This document shows, piece after piece, positions 1 to 11,321 of a DNA stretch of 64,000 nucleotides. The position numbers and the translations under genes are program-made. Under the pieces are notes generated by a model that had not been told where the DNA came from, did no database searches, and saw only the letters and a program-made list of their open reading frames with translations. The stretch is taken from the NCBI GenBank assembly GCA_028023455.1, contig JAQFVV010000013.1:2108001-2172000 (forward strand), given 5' to 3'. This DNA is from Epiperipatus broadwayi. Lineage: Eukaryota; Onychophora; Udeonychophora; Euonychophora; Peripatidae. Position 1 is the stretch's first letter, and every line of letters starts with the position of its first letter.

Positions 1-1270
1 CCTCCACTCTATCTCAAAAAACTGACACACATGACCACACACATGTGAAAAAGATAAATGATCCCCAGTATAGATATTTCATGCAGAACCAGAACTTTAC
101 AGTTGGGCCAGATCATAATCTCCCATATATACACAGCCAGTGCTCAGCTTATATTAAGATAGCAATTCCTTAAACTTTAATGAACAGACTTTAAATCTTC
201 TCATCCTTCCAACAACTCAACCATCCATTTCATTGAAAAACTAATGATAGATTGCTCAAGCTCTTGGTGGATTAGTATTATAGTCATACCCATGTTGACA
301 TTAGGTCAGTCTAACCCCCTCATATTATCAAACCATTACATATCCATTTAAATTAATAGGAAATGGGTGGGCTGGACTTGTATTATGATGTAACCTATTT
401 CCAAGGCTATATATAATTAACCTATTCATTCAGTATATTGAATGTTTATTATAGTAGGTAGAGGGATTTGAACTTAGGATTTTCAGTCTATATTCATCCT
501 CCATTCCATCCCAAACCATTGAAATAGTGTATATTGATAAATGCATATTGTTACTTTATTGTATAGTAGTTTTTTTAATTAATAAAAAAAATAATTGTAT
601 AAAATAGTTGCTTAGGAAGTTGAGTGTTATTTAATAACATTTTCATTCAGTTGACCAAATTAAAGGATTTTTTTAATTACCATAATCCAGAATATTTTGC
701 TTTTGAGTTTATTATTTTTATTATTATTCCAGTAAACCTAAATTAATTTTGAAATAAAATAAACTAAATTTATCTTGTTTATTACCATTATATTTGACAA
801 ATCAAAAATTACTCACTGTTCTAATATATTGCAATTAGTATTCATACTTTTTCAGCTGTCTCAAATGCTTTTTTTTTTTAATTTTCTTATAATCTACCTT
901 CTATAGAGGAGTTTTTTAAACGTAATTTTTGCTTTTTATAATTTTTTTTTTTTTTTTCTAAATTAATAATATCCACACTTCTTATTTAATAAATTTGAAA
1001 ATTTCTTTCCAACATTTCTTTACAATTTATTAATGGTTCTAGTTTTTCTAAGTTTAGTTGTTCTTGTCTTTTATGATATACCATGAGCTCAATTCTATAA
1101 CTATCACATCAAGTTCCAGGGTGCATCCCTTAATGATGTTCATGGCCTGCAAGATTTAGTGCAGAGATAGAATGATGAACTGCAATGCTTAAAGCTTAAT
1201 TCTGTTACTTTTATACTTGAATTTCATGTAAACTCCCATGCAATACACCATTTAACTGCTATTATTATTA
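1..1270. other. Non-coding AT-rich stretch, no gene seen
   Basis: No reading frame longer than chance is present and no family is recognised. The sequence has homopolymer T and A tracts (for example around 860-880 and 940-958). The short piece near 458-490 (ggtagagggatttgaacttaggattttc, given here only by position for its tRNA-like look) could be an old tRNA-derived SINE remnant on the - strand, but it is too short to call. Confidence 0.5.
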
Positions 1271-3540
1271 CAAGTGATTCTATGCCTTTTTTTTTTTGCT
1301 GAACCTAATACTTAAAGAATAGGGAGTGCTAAAAAATAAAAATGTAAAAGAAAGAGGGGAAAAAATACTAGGTAAAGATTTCTTTATATAAGCAGATACT
1401 ATGGGAAGAAAAAAATGCTCAAGATAAACAAATTGAGAATGTGAGAGAGAAAATAAATGGTTATTTTTAAAAACATGAAGATAGAAAAGTAGTTTCAAGA
1501 GAACAGAATCTGTAGTAGACAAAGATCAACAACAGAATGATGGTGAGAAAGAAATTGAAATAAAAAGTAATCATTGATTAATTGAACTTACTCATTTAGG
1601 ACAGATAAAAAGGGAACTGAATTCTGTATGAGAATAATATTCCATAAAAATCAAATTTAGGTTTGATTTTTGAGTCTAAATAATCAAGTTTCTTGAAAAT
1701 AATTTTAACAGCAGAGGATTTTATGCTAAAAGAAATTACTGGAAAGATTGAATTAAAAATTAGATTTGAATGATGGAACAATATTGGGGGAGGGGGTATG
1801 TTTTAGAATGTTGAAATTGATTTTAACTAAATTAACAATGATTTATTATTGGAGATCAGCTTTTAGAAAATTTTTTTGGTTGAGCAAGATAGTAAAAAAA
1901 AAAACTATTGTTTAAAAGAAAAATTTAGATGAAGATTAAGTCATCAGCAAAACTGAAGTTGGAAAAGGAATAAAGCATAGAAATGTCAGCTATTTTATGA
2001 TAGATATTGGATGAAATTCCTGCCATCATCACTGAAATGAAATGATTAGAAAGAAAACTAGGTATCCATTTATAATAGTGTTCACTAATAAGTGATCTGT
2101 GATAGATTTAATTATACATTTGCTTGTTTCTCCAAATTTGAGTAAATGAGAAATATATGTCTACTTTCAAGAACTCCAATTTTTTCAAGTTATAGAAAAA
2201 GCTAAAAATTGATGATTTGTCCATAATTTAAAATTTGGAGAAAAAAGTTATAAAGAAAACAATTAGAAAAAATAAATATATAACTCATTTCAGATAAGAG
2301 ATAAATATGAAAAATTTCCCAGAAAAATTAGAAGAGAATTAATAAATTGAGAAGCACAAGTTTTCAAAATGGTTCATGGTGTCTGGTAAATGGAGAAGAA
2401 AAGAAGGATGGAAGTTAGTTATTCAACAGCATAAAAATCATAGAAACAATAAACAGAAATTTTTGTCTAGGATTAGAAGAGACAGTATAGGCAAAAAAAT
2501 TATTAGCTAGAAAAGAAAAAAAAAAGTTCAAAATTGCAATACATTATTTTGACAAAAGTCTTAAAAGAGTGATTAAAGGTAGAAGCAAATTTTATCATAA
2601 ATAATCTTTACACATATTTGGTCAATAATAAGTTTACACTTGTTGAAGTAATCAGTTTAGACTGTTGGAATTAATAGATTACTCTTTTTTTCATTCAATA
2701 AAGGCTGAATTTTTACATGAACTGTCCAAACATTTTTTCACTGATATAAGATTTGGGTCTAAATTTGGATCAAATGTTAGATCTGAAAATATAAAATGTA
2801 TAGCTATACATAATAATGCATTTAATAAGATCACTGGATTTGAAGCAAGAATCAGCCTTTAGCAAGAAAGAATATAAGTAGTTCAGAGCATATAGTTAAT
2901 AGTTTTAAAGTCTAAATGGAGTTTCAAAAAACTTTGCGAGTTAAATAGCAGAGGCTTGTGATTAGAATATCTCATGACAGTGATATATAGAAAAAGCAAT
3001 ATTCATCATTTCCTCTTTAAAAAAGCCAATAATGTTAAATCAAGAATGTGTATATTTGTATTAGATATAACAGTCTTATCTCTCAGTAGAATTAATTGTG
3101 TACATTAAAATTACTTAAGAAAATAATATGAGATTCAGGATAATTAGAATGACTGAAATCAAGATTGAAAATGAAAAAAGTAAAGAAGATAACTTATGAT
3201 GAGATATAGAAAATCAAAATGGAAGATTGAGAAAAAGCAACTATTATATGCAGTAAATTATAAAGAGATAGCTCAAAAACAGGAATCCTACAATAAGATA
3301 GATAAAACTGAGTGTATGAATATCCTGCATCTTAAAGATGAAAAAAAATAATGTTTTTAATTTGAAAAGAAGATAATATACTGAGGAAAAAAATTTTAAT
3401 TTTTATAAAGAAGAAAGTAAAAGTGAGAGTATACAAATAGATGATGCATTTTTTTAATTAGACAAAGGTCATGTATGTTGTAGAGAGGCTAGAAAGATTG
3501 TCAAAAGGTTAGAATAAGTTAGTACTAGTGAAAATAATAT
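1271..3540 (+). other. Purine-rich degenerate region, possibly a decayed element
   Basis: Over about 2.2 kb the + strand is markedly richer in A and G than in T and C, unlike the flanks. Such skew is often left by old coding sequence of retroelements that use A-rich codons. Frames are broken by many stops, and the longest open stretch (2665-2862, 65 codons) matches nothing I recognise. No reverse transcriptase, integrase or transposase motif could be read. The call is composition only; function and origin are unknown. Confidence 0.3.
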
Positions 3541-3680
3541 ATAATTTTAATTCTTTATACATATTATTTTTTTAAAAATTAAAAGTTAATACATTTTTAT
3601 AGAAATTTAAGCTAAGATAGTGGAAATAATCATCATTAAAAAAAAAAAAAAAATTCGGATAAGATTAATTATAAGACTTT

Positions 3681-3691
3681 GGGGGGGGGGG
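3681..3691. repeat. G11 homopolymer
   Basis: A run of eleven G residues stands in very AT-rich sequence. It is one of five long G runs in the window; the others start at about 11313, 28970, 34487 and 41380. Confidence 0.9.
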
Positions 3692-3879
3692 TATTTAAAT
3701 TACTGTATTTTTATTTATTTTTAATATTAAAAATAACAATTTCATTTTTCTCGATCTGAATTCGAGATTCATACTCTCCATTCGCTTACGATAAATTTAT
3801 ATTCCTTACTTAAAAAATCTTTCTTCCTATTAGATTAAGTATACTGTTATCCAACTATAATAATTATGATAAAATCAGA

Positions 3880-4676
3880 ATGAGAAATTCATCTTTTAAT
3901 AAAAATTATAAGTAATAGATTCCAACTCCATCAAATATTTCATATTTATGAAGTAATGAGTTATAAATTGAAATATTGATATTACATTATTAATATTTAT
4001 AATAGCAATAGCCTTTTTAGGTTTATGTGTTTTTTGAGGGCAAATATTTTTCTGAGGGGTGATTATAATTACTAATTTATTATCATCAATTGCTTATTTT
4101 GGAATCTTTATTGTAAATTAACTATGAGTAGGATTTACATGGTAATGCCACATTAACTTTTTTTTTCTTCATTTCTTAATACCATTTATTTTATTATCAC
4201 TGCAATAGTAATGATTCATTTATTATTTCTGCATCAATCAAGAAGAAATAAGCTATTTGAACTAAATTCAAACAGATAAAATTTCATGTCATCAATACTA
4301 GTATCACAAAATGTTAGATGACCCAGAAAACTAATTGGAGTAACTAAAAGATTTGCTGGAATATAGTTTAACTTAAATATTAAACTATATTCCAGCAAAT
4401 CTTTTAGTTACTCCAATTCGTAATCAACGCTACTTTCTTTTTGCATGTGTAATCTTGCGTTCTACCCTAAACAAATTAGGAGTAATCATTCTTCTAATAT
4501 CTATTATAATCTTATTTTCCCCCCTATCATTTCACAAAATAACTTATTTTTTTATTTAGTCAAATTTATCAACATGAATTGGAGCAAATCCTTTGAACTT
4601 CGTTTGTTTTATTTGATTAAATTCTATTATTTTAAATGTTTTTTTTTTCTCAATAACTTTTGCAATAAACATTTAA
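3880..4676 (+). pseudogene. Cytochrome b pseudogene (mitochondrial origin)
   Basis: In mitochondria this is the central subunit of respiratory complex III. The N-terminal part reads LPTPSNIS-like (about 3905-3960). After a deletion of roughly 70 codons the transmembrane core resumes at about 4003 with a degenerate FLGLCVFWGQ, followed by ITNLLSSIAYFG. The LHQS.SNN segment ends near 4260, a DKI.FHPY remnant follows, and a second deletion of about 25 codons leads to DDPEN (4315-4330). After an inserted inverted duplication, NYIPANLLVTP resumes at about 4384, followed by YFLFA, LRS..NKLG and STWIGANP through about 4670. In-frame stops remain even under the mitochondrial code. The order of segments is colinear with real cytochrome b. 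Confidence 0.92.
4333..4418. repeat. Perfect 39-bp inverted repeat inside the cytb NUMT
   Basis: Positions 4333-4371 are the exact reverse complement of 4380-4418, with an 8-nt loop. The right arm is genuine cytochrome b sequence (NYIPAN..LVTPI). The left arm is therefore an extra inverted copy, placed directly after the DDPEN codons. This is the footprint expected from snap-back or template-switch synthesis. A sequencing or assembly artefact is a less likely alternative. Confidence 0.93.
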
Positions 4677-4689
4677 AAGTATATATATT

Positions 4690-4752
4690 TAATATCTTAT
4701 AGAATTTATTTTGAAAACAAAATATAGGAGTTCAATTTATTCAAAGGGTCGA
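4690..4752 (+). pseudogene. trnS2(UGA)-like remnant after cytb
   Basis: A tRNA-like piece follows the end of cytb. The core TTTTGAAAAC is the same as the anticodon arm of protostome mitochondrial trnS2 (anticodon TGA), flanked by complementary A/T-rich stem sequence. A trnS2 gene directly after cytb on the same strand is the ancestral arrangement in arthropods and many molluscs. The acceptor stem could not be paired convincingly, so the call rests on the anticodon arm and position. Confidence 0.4.
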
Positions 4753-4777
4753 AACTAAGTACATATTTTTTTATCTA

Positions 4778-5129
4778 CTAAAAAGCACAATCTAATGCAC
4801 TTTCTATTCACTCATGATTTAAGCCAAATAGTATAACAACCAAAAAAATTTGACCACCAAAATATGTTCTTTTAATTTCAATTAATTCTATTTTAAAAGG
4901 AAAGAGAAGGATTAAAACAATTTCAACACCAAAAATTAAAAAAGTAATTGCAAAAAAAAAAAATGTAAAGAAAAAAGTAATAGTCTTGATCTAAATGGAT
5001 CAGATCCACATCCAAAAGATGAATTTTTTAACAGTCTTTTTCATTCTTTTCTGACAATAAAAACACTATCATTATTAACACAACAATAATTAATAAAATA
5101 AAGCAATTTCCGATCAACAATAACTGCAT
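4778..5129 (-). pseudogene. ND3 pseudogene (mitochondrial origin)
   Basis: ND3 is a small membrane subunit of respiratory complex I. The ATG complement lies at 5127-5129, directly against the COX3 stop with no spacer. A hydrophobic N-terminus of about 25 residues is followed by a one-base frame change near 5030. The family signature then reads SSFGCGSDP (normally SPFECGFDP), the FSLHFF stretch, and LIFGVEIVLIL (normally LIFDVEI.LIL), ending with GLNHEWIESALD before a stop at 4778-4780. Length is close to a normal ND3. Loss of the conserved Glu before Cys, and of the Asp in DVEI, is consistent with decay in the nucleus. Confidence 0.9.
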
Positions 5130-5863
5130 CTATGAACCTCATCAATAAATTGAAATGGATACAAATAATCAAACATCAACAAAATGCTAATAACAAGCTG
5201 ATGCTACAAATCCAAAATGATGATTTTTGGAATTATGATAATAATATTGGTGAATTAAACAAACAAACAAGGGACTTTTTCAAATAATAACATAATCCAT
5301 GAAACCCAGTAGCAACAAAAAAAGGTTGTTTCATATATTGAATCGGAAATCTTGAAAGGATGAAAAATATAATCCCAACATTACAGTAAAAGTTAATCTT
5401 TGAATTCTCTGATTATAATTTTTTTCTATTAATCTATGATGAGCTCATGTTAAGTAATCCCTGACCCCAAAAATACAGCAATATTAATAATATGGATTTA
5501 ACACAACAATTTCTTTTGGAGGTCAAAATTGTTGGAGCTAATCTATGAAAAAAAAAACTCAAAATATCTATAAAAAAAATTAATAATAAAATAATAAATT
5601 TTTCTTTTTTTTCATTAAATTTTTTTTCTTATGATTCACTTTGCAAAAATATAACTGGTATAATTTTAATGATGTTTTTCCATCATTTGTGTAAATATAA
5701 CACTGTTAATGCTAATATATTTATTGGGTTTACTAATAAAGCAATTCACATAAATGCATCTTGGGAATTATTAGTCTTTTTCTGATGTCTTTATTCATTT
5801 GTTTAAAGGAGAGTAATGATGAGTAATAAAAGCTAAATAAGAAAAACAAATTAACTTACTCAT
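5130..5863 (-). pseudogene. COX3 pseudogene (mitochondrial origin)
   Basis: COX3 is subunit III of cytochrome c oxidase. The copy is nearly full length (734 bases against about 780). From the N-terminus it reads a degenerate start near 5863, then WW followed by the RD..RE region (about 5690), FFHSLAPT (about 5545), WPPKEIVVLNP, SG.T.WAHHSLME (about 5450), SIQSLTFTVMLGLYF, a GFHG-like segment, and the highly conserved HHFGF..A..W.WHFVDV.WLF and IYWWGS end (5130-5225). Several in-frame stops and shifts are present. TGA is Trp and AGA is Ser throughout. Confidence 0.92.
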
Positions 5864-8454
5864 AATAAAGTTTTACTATGTTGTTAAAAAAATTAGTCTA
5901 CAGCTTTATGTGCATAAATTATGTCCAACTTGCATTTACAGAAAATTTGTTTTTGAGATGTATGTGTGCATATATAATACGCAAAATTTCCATAAATAAA
6001 AGGCAAACATTATTTTGGAATTATCCATGTATACATTTACTTATTGTTAATATTAGCATCAAACCGACATTTTGACTGTATCACACCTATCATTGCTCAA
6101 TTAGTAGAGGTCTTTAAAGATGGTTACAAACTTTTGGACATTTCTTTGACATCCTTGAATAACTCTACTTTGGATGATGGCAAATTTGATTCTTCCAAAA
6201 TATATATATGTGTGTATTATGGTAAGCAGTCTGCCTTAACACTGGCAGAGTGAAAAATTGATCATTATTATGGGTAATTTTCCATTAGTGGAATTCTCTT
6301 AACACAATTTATTCTAGCATCTAAATTGAGCATCATCATAAATGAGTTCTTATATCATTAACTTATCTTTTTTTTATAAAATTATTTCATGAATTTTTTA
6401 TTAGGAGCCTGCTTTTGCAGCCATAGTTATCGGTGTCTTATATTGTAATTTTTATTATTATTTTAGCCAATCTTATTTAAGTTTATGATTTATCTCTGGT
6501 TGTGAGATGGTAAAATGTATGATGACAGCGAATAATGATTAAGTTCATCACTGATTTTCTCACAATATTTTATATACTGTATCTTCCTTTGGCCAAAGAA
6601 CTTAATATAGTGCTGGACTTATAATTGTCCAATGAGTTTTAATAATTGTGTGATTTATTTGTATCAGGTTTTTAATTTTTTAAAAAGATTATATATAACA
6701 TGATTTTCAGACAAATATACAAATTATTTGAAATTGAATTTGAAAAAAAAAATATTTTTTTTGAATTTAAAATTCTTGATTATAGTATGGAGTTAATTAC
6801 ATTTTAAACTTTGTTTATTGTTAGATAATAAAATAATTTAGTATTTGAATGGTAAGTTTTCATTTTATAATAGAATTTTGAACTTCTCCCTGTTCTGCAC
6901 TGCTCAATATTGCTATGAATATGAGGCAACCCGCCTCGAAGGTGCTAAGCGTTTAATATTTGTGCATTCGTTATAGCTTCTCTTTCAAGTGCTACACACG
7001 CTTTTAATTTTATTTATTTTATAATAGAGTAATATATAAGAAGTTTTGTTGATCAAGTATGCATTGAACATTACTTTGCACAATCATAAATAAATAATTG
7101 TATAAGAGTGTAATAAAAAGCTTCACTATTTCATGGAACACATACTGGAAACATATAAATAAAACTCTTTCTTAATGTGCAAGCTCAAACAGAAGATCAT
7201 AAATTATTTAAAATAGGATAATCATAACTGTAAAAAAAATGCCGTATTTATAATTTTAATGTAATATAAAATAGAAGTTATCAAATGTGAACAAAATATA
7301 AATATTGTCTATTGTCAAAATTACAGTGCCTTACATTATATCATCAGTAGATCAAAGTTTTGGTAAGAATAGTCAGCAATTATCTGAAAACAAGTTATAA
7401 AATAAAAGCCATAATCAAAATAATATTAAACTCATATTTAGATTATGATTTTTATTCCAAGCTTATCCAAATGAAATAAACTTTTGGTTGCTGAGAGGAT
7501 TCCATTCCAGAACAAATTTTTAATATGGACTGGTACATGAAAAATAAAAATAAATAAAAAATTCCAATTTTAATATATTAAAATATAAATATCAAATAAC
7601 ACTATAGTAATAAGAACCAGTTTTTAATTTATAAATATGAAAATTCTACAAAATATTGCCAAATATACTTAGAAATTAATATTTAAAAAAATTTCTACTT
7701 TACCAAAGAAAATATGAGTGCTTTATAAATTCGAAAGTAAATTGTCAACTTCTGTGTTTAAGCTACTGATAAATGGCAGATAATGGAATGACCTTCAGAT
7801 AAGAGAGTAGATAACAAATAAATAATGCTGACCAAGAATATCTTCCGATATAGGGTAGGATATTGATTCATTAAAGGCTAAGTATTGTTTTGACATAAAT
7901 GGTATTTACTATTTTCCTCTTTTCTTTGCTGTCTTCAATCACTTAAATAAGTGGAGAGTTCCACCATTATCAATCTTTCATATCACTAATCATCTTTTTA
8001 CATCAATTATCACTATGTGATTTTGTATTTGTGCAAGCACATTTCCATTCCTTAACTACAAGTATAGTAATTCTAACTCTAATTTCCTTCATTTTTTTTA
8101 GCTCAATATCTTGAGAATTAACAAAGTAATAATGTAATGCATTTAGTAAGCTAGTGATCCTTTATTGTAATCTTTGTTCAAGATAATACAATCATTAATG
8201 AGTCAGGTTGGAATTGGATTTGTGACAAGTTTCAGGGTAGGCAAAAATTGTATGTTCAGGCATCCCTATTTAGGATTTTATGCCCATTTCTGTAATAGAA
8301 GGAACATATGGTTTAAAAGTGATCTGTCTTATACAATCTGACCAGATTGTTATGTCTGTTAGATTATTCATTAAAGCAGTTAAAATAATACTATGATTAG
8401 TAATAGAAGATAATTGTAGCATTAAAGATAAATATTATACTTTTTTATAAATAT
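5864..8454. other. Non-coding stretch, no gene seen
   Basis: An open frame at 6044-6253 (69 codons) matches no family I know and has no splice or start context to support it. A locally GC-richer spot lies at about 6918-6960 (gaggcaacccgcctcgaagg). It is unlike its surroundings and may be a fragment of an old SINE, but it was not identified. Confidence 0.4.
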
Positions 8455-11080
8455 AAGTACATAAACTTGGGAACTTTATTCGATACAAACTCTTCTAGAC
8501 CTGAATGCGGAACAGCATTGTTGGTTAAGGAGCTTTTAAGATCTAAGATTGATATAATTACTGTTAGTGAGACTTGGCTTCCAGAGGAAGGAAATTTAAA
8601 AGAATAGATGGATATATACAAGTTTTTTTTGGAAAGGTACATTAACCAGTAAAAGAAAAATATATTATGCTGGGTTCACTGTAAAATCTAATTTAATATC
8701 TTTTATTTTTGGAATTTGTGATACCCAGGCTCATTTTATTAATGTGTATGTTTTATCATTAGATTCAGAGAAAGGTTTTATTCTTTACTAAATATAGCAT
8801 TATAAAACAGCAATACCATTAAAAAATATTTTTTTCTTCTTCTTAAAGTATACATGTTGATACAAATAATAGACTTTGGTCAAAAGCTATTGGAAATACA
8901 GTTTTGGTAAATAATCTGTGATTATTGAATTTTTGCACAAAACATAGATTGACTATCACAAACTCTTTGTTTAGGCAGAAAAATCATTGTAAAGTAATAT
9001 GGTAGGTGAGCACTTATTAGCACTGATATTTAAAGGAGCATAGATTAATATGATTCAAGGTTAAAATGATAGTTACATTAAAAAAATAGTTGCTATTCTA
9101 ATCATATTCTAAAGAAAATTCATATTTATTTTTTAGAAATATATACTATTCGTGCTAAATTTTAATAGTTATTAAATATTAAAGTTCTAATTTGAGGTTC
9201 ACTAAAAAGAAATATTATGACTAATTTTCTGATAATGATCTTGTTATTAGTGATTTGATTATAAGAAAATATATGACATTTGTATTTGGTAAAATAATAA
9301 AATATAGAGATTTGAAATTACAAGTTCATTGATTCATAAGAAAACTTAAAAATGATTGGTCAATAAAGACTGCAAAGGAATATGATATTTAATGATTGTC
9401 ATCATTTTTAGATCATGTTTTTATGCTTTGAAAGTAACATATGGTTCTGACAAATAGAATCACAATACTATTAAATCTAGTGATAACGGTGATATTTCAA
9501 ACAGATGGGAAAAATATTTTAATTATCTTTTGAACAATGATACAAGAATTGAGATCATGACTTTTAATGATGTATCTTTTATGTATTCATTTAGATTTGG
9601 ATAAAGTTATGCACCTTAGTGAAGTCAGAAACAACTTTTCATAATCTTAAAAAAATGGAAAGACTGCACTTTCTGATGAGAAACTTCAGTTTTAAAATAT
9701 TTTATTTATGTATTAGTTTCAAAAAAATTGAACTCTTTAGGAATATATGGATTCACGAAATTGTCCTACCTGATTTTGAGAATGGTTCTATTCTCTCAAC
9801 ATTTCAAAATAAAGGGAATAGATAAAATTGTTGTAATTATCATGGAATATTAGTATTATTCACTACAGCAAAGATACTGTCATGGATTTTGTTGAATAGA
9901 TTCATAGTTGAATGATTACCAGAAACTCGGTGTTGTTTTAGAGAATCAAGAATCCCTATAGACATGGCTTTTATTGACAGTCAAATACAAGAAAAATATC
10001 TAAACATAATATTGATTTATATATTACTTTTATTGATTTGGTTAATGCATTTGACTCAATTAATCAAACCACATATATGGCATTTTTTGAAATTAGTTCA
10101 TTGTCAAATATTTTTTATATTATACAGCTTCTACATTATGGAATGAGAGAAATTGTTATTGCTAATAGCGAATAATCTGAAGAATGTGAAATGAAAATTA
10201 TTTTTAAATAAAGATGTATGTTATTGATTTTTATGATAATAGTTTTTGAAATTGTTTAAAGATGGTTTAATGAATAAAGAGGGATCAGAATGAATATATA
10301 TTTGATGGTTGAATTTGTAATGTGAATTGATTAAAAGTGGACACAAGAATATCATCTTTTTAGCTTCTGAATTTAGAGTATGCTGATGATTGTGTTATTT
10401 TTCCAGTCCAAAAGAAGATCTATAGAATGCACTTAATGTTTTGGATGCTACACAAAAATTTTAATATTAAAAAAAAATTAAGTGTTTATCAATTAGTGGT
10501 GAAAGAAAAATCTTTAGCAACCTTTAGTTTGGGTGATTATCAATTTGAGAATGTAGATTACGATTTAAATATTTTGGTATCTTTTTTTTTTTAATTTTTA
10601 ATAGCTTAGATGTTGAAGTGCAGCAGAGACCCCAATGTATTGCTATTGCTTTTATTAGTGAAATAATTTCTGCACCTAAATTAGCTCTATATAAAACTAT
10701 TGTTTTAGCTGCATGGAAGTGAAACTTGAATATCCTATTAACATTATATAAAGGCATTAGCAAAATTTCATTTAAGAATACTCCATAAAATTTTAAAATT
10801 ACAATGGCAAAATCATAAGACTAATCAATATTTTCTTTAGCTTGCTAGATGTTATGCAATAAAGTCAACTATTGTTAATTCACATCTTCATTTGATTGAC
10901 CATGTGAAGTGAACGAGAGAGGGCTTTTTAAAAGAGACCCCATTTACATTATAAAGATTATCTCAAAAATCATTCTAAAAAGTGAATTGTTGATTATTTT
11001 TGTTGGAAAGATATAGAAGGGAACAGAATAAGCAAATTGGAGAACTACAATTAGAATAATGTTGAAGTATTTTAAAAAAA
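8455..11080 (+). mobile_element. Decayed APE-type non-LTR retrotransposon (LINE), endonuclease plus reverse transcriptase
   Basis: This is a near-complete but heavily mutated copy. The endonuclease starts at about 8465 with a GTLFDTN...RPECGTALLVKELL stretch and SETWLPEEG, typical of the start of EEP-fold LINE endonucleases. YAGFTVKSNL follows (about 8665), then NFCTKHRLTITNSLFRQ (about 8925). The reverse transcriptase region has a FQNKGNR stretch (about 9808), ILLNRF (about 9890), LPETRC.FRESR..IDM (about 9920), an FIDL.NAFDSIN palm motif (about 10030), LLHYGM (about 10130) and the catalytic LEYADDCVIF (about 10375). A C-terminal DHTP-like region with LIDHVK extends to about 11070. Frames change many times, so it cannot encode protein. 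Clade (CR1, Jockey or RTE group) is not resolved. Confidence 0.85.
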
Positions 11081-11215
11081 AAGTTTATCCAGAAATTAAA
11101 AGATAACACCAAAATACCAAATAAATAAAATAATGGACCAACTTCTTTTATATGTGGTTATATTACATATTGGTTTGTAGAATTATGGCAAAACTCATCT
11201 CTTGTTTTTTTTTAA

Positions 11216-11262
11216 TTATTGTTGTTGTTGTTGTTGTTATTATTATTATTATTATTATTTCT
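11216..11262. repeat. (GTT)n-(ATT)n microsatellite
   Basis: A compound trinucleotide run of GTT units followed by ATT units. It sits about 150 bases past the last LINE homology, so it may be the tail of that element, though the gap makes this uncertain. Confidence 0.75.
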
Positions 11263-11312
11263 TTTTGGAGCTAGAATCTGCTCGTACTCACAAGTGAAAG
11301 TGCTAATGGAAA

Positions 11313-11321
11313 GGGGGGGGG
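11313..11321. repeat. G9 homopolymer
   Basis: A run of nine G residues followed closely by a T tract at about 11326-11336. Confidence 0.85.

Larger units (their letters stand above)
3880..5863. pseudogene. NUMT: nuclear copy of mitochondrial DNA (cytb, trnS2-like, ND3, COX3)
   Basis: About 2 kb of mitochondrial sequence is inserted in the nuclear genome. Cytochrome b lies on the + strand; ND3 and COX3 lie on the - strand, so the two parts converge near 4750. Reading requires the invertebrate mitochondrial code: TGA falls at Trp positions (COX3 WWGS end, cytb WGQ), AGA falls at the Ser of the WAHHSL motif, and AAA keeps Lys in WPPK. This excludes vertebrate, echinoderm and flatworm mitochondrial codes. 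Stops, frameshifts and deletions in all three genes show a non-functional copy. The left edge could extend upstream of 3880 (3740-3880 is less AT-rich), but I could not assign that piece. Confidence 0.9.

Noticed and set aside
4445-4702. 85-codon open frame on the + strand
   Set aside because: It lies within the cytochrome b pseudogene in a different frame or code; the real signal is mitochondrial.
6044-6253. 69-codon frame that looks protein-like
   Set aside because: No family match, no splice sites in frame and no neighbouring exon. IFT80 motifs expected upstream of 16061 do not occur in it.
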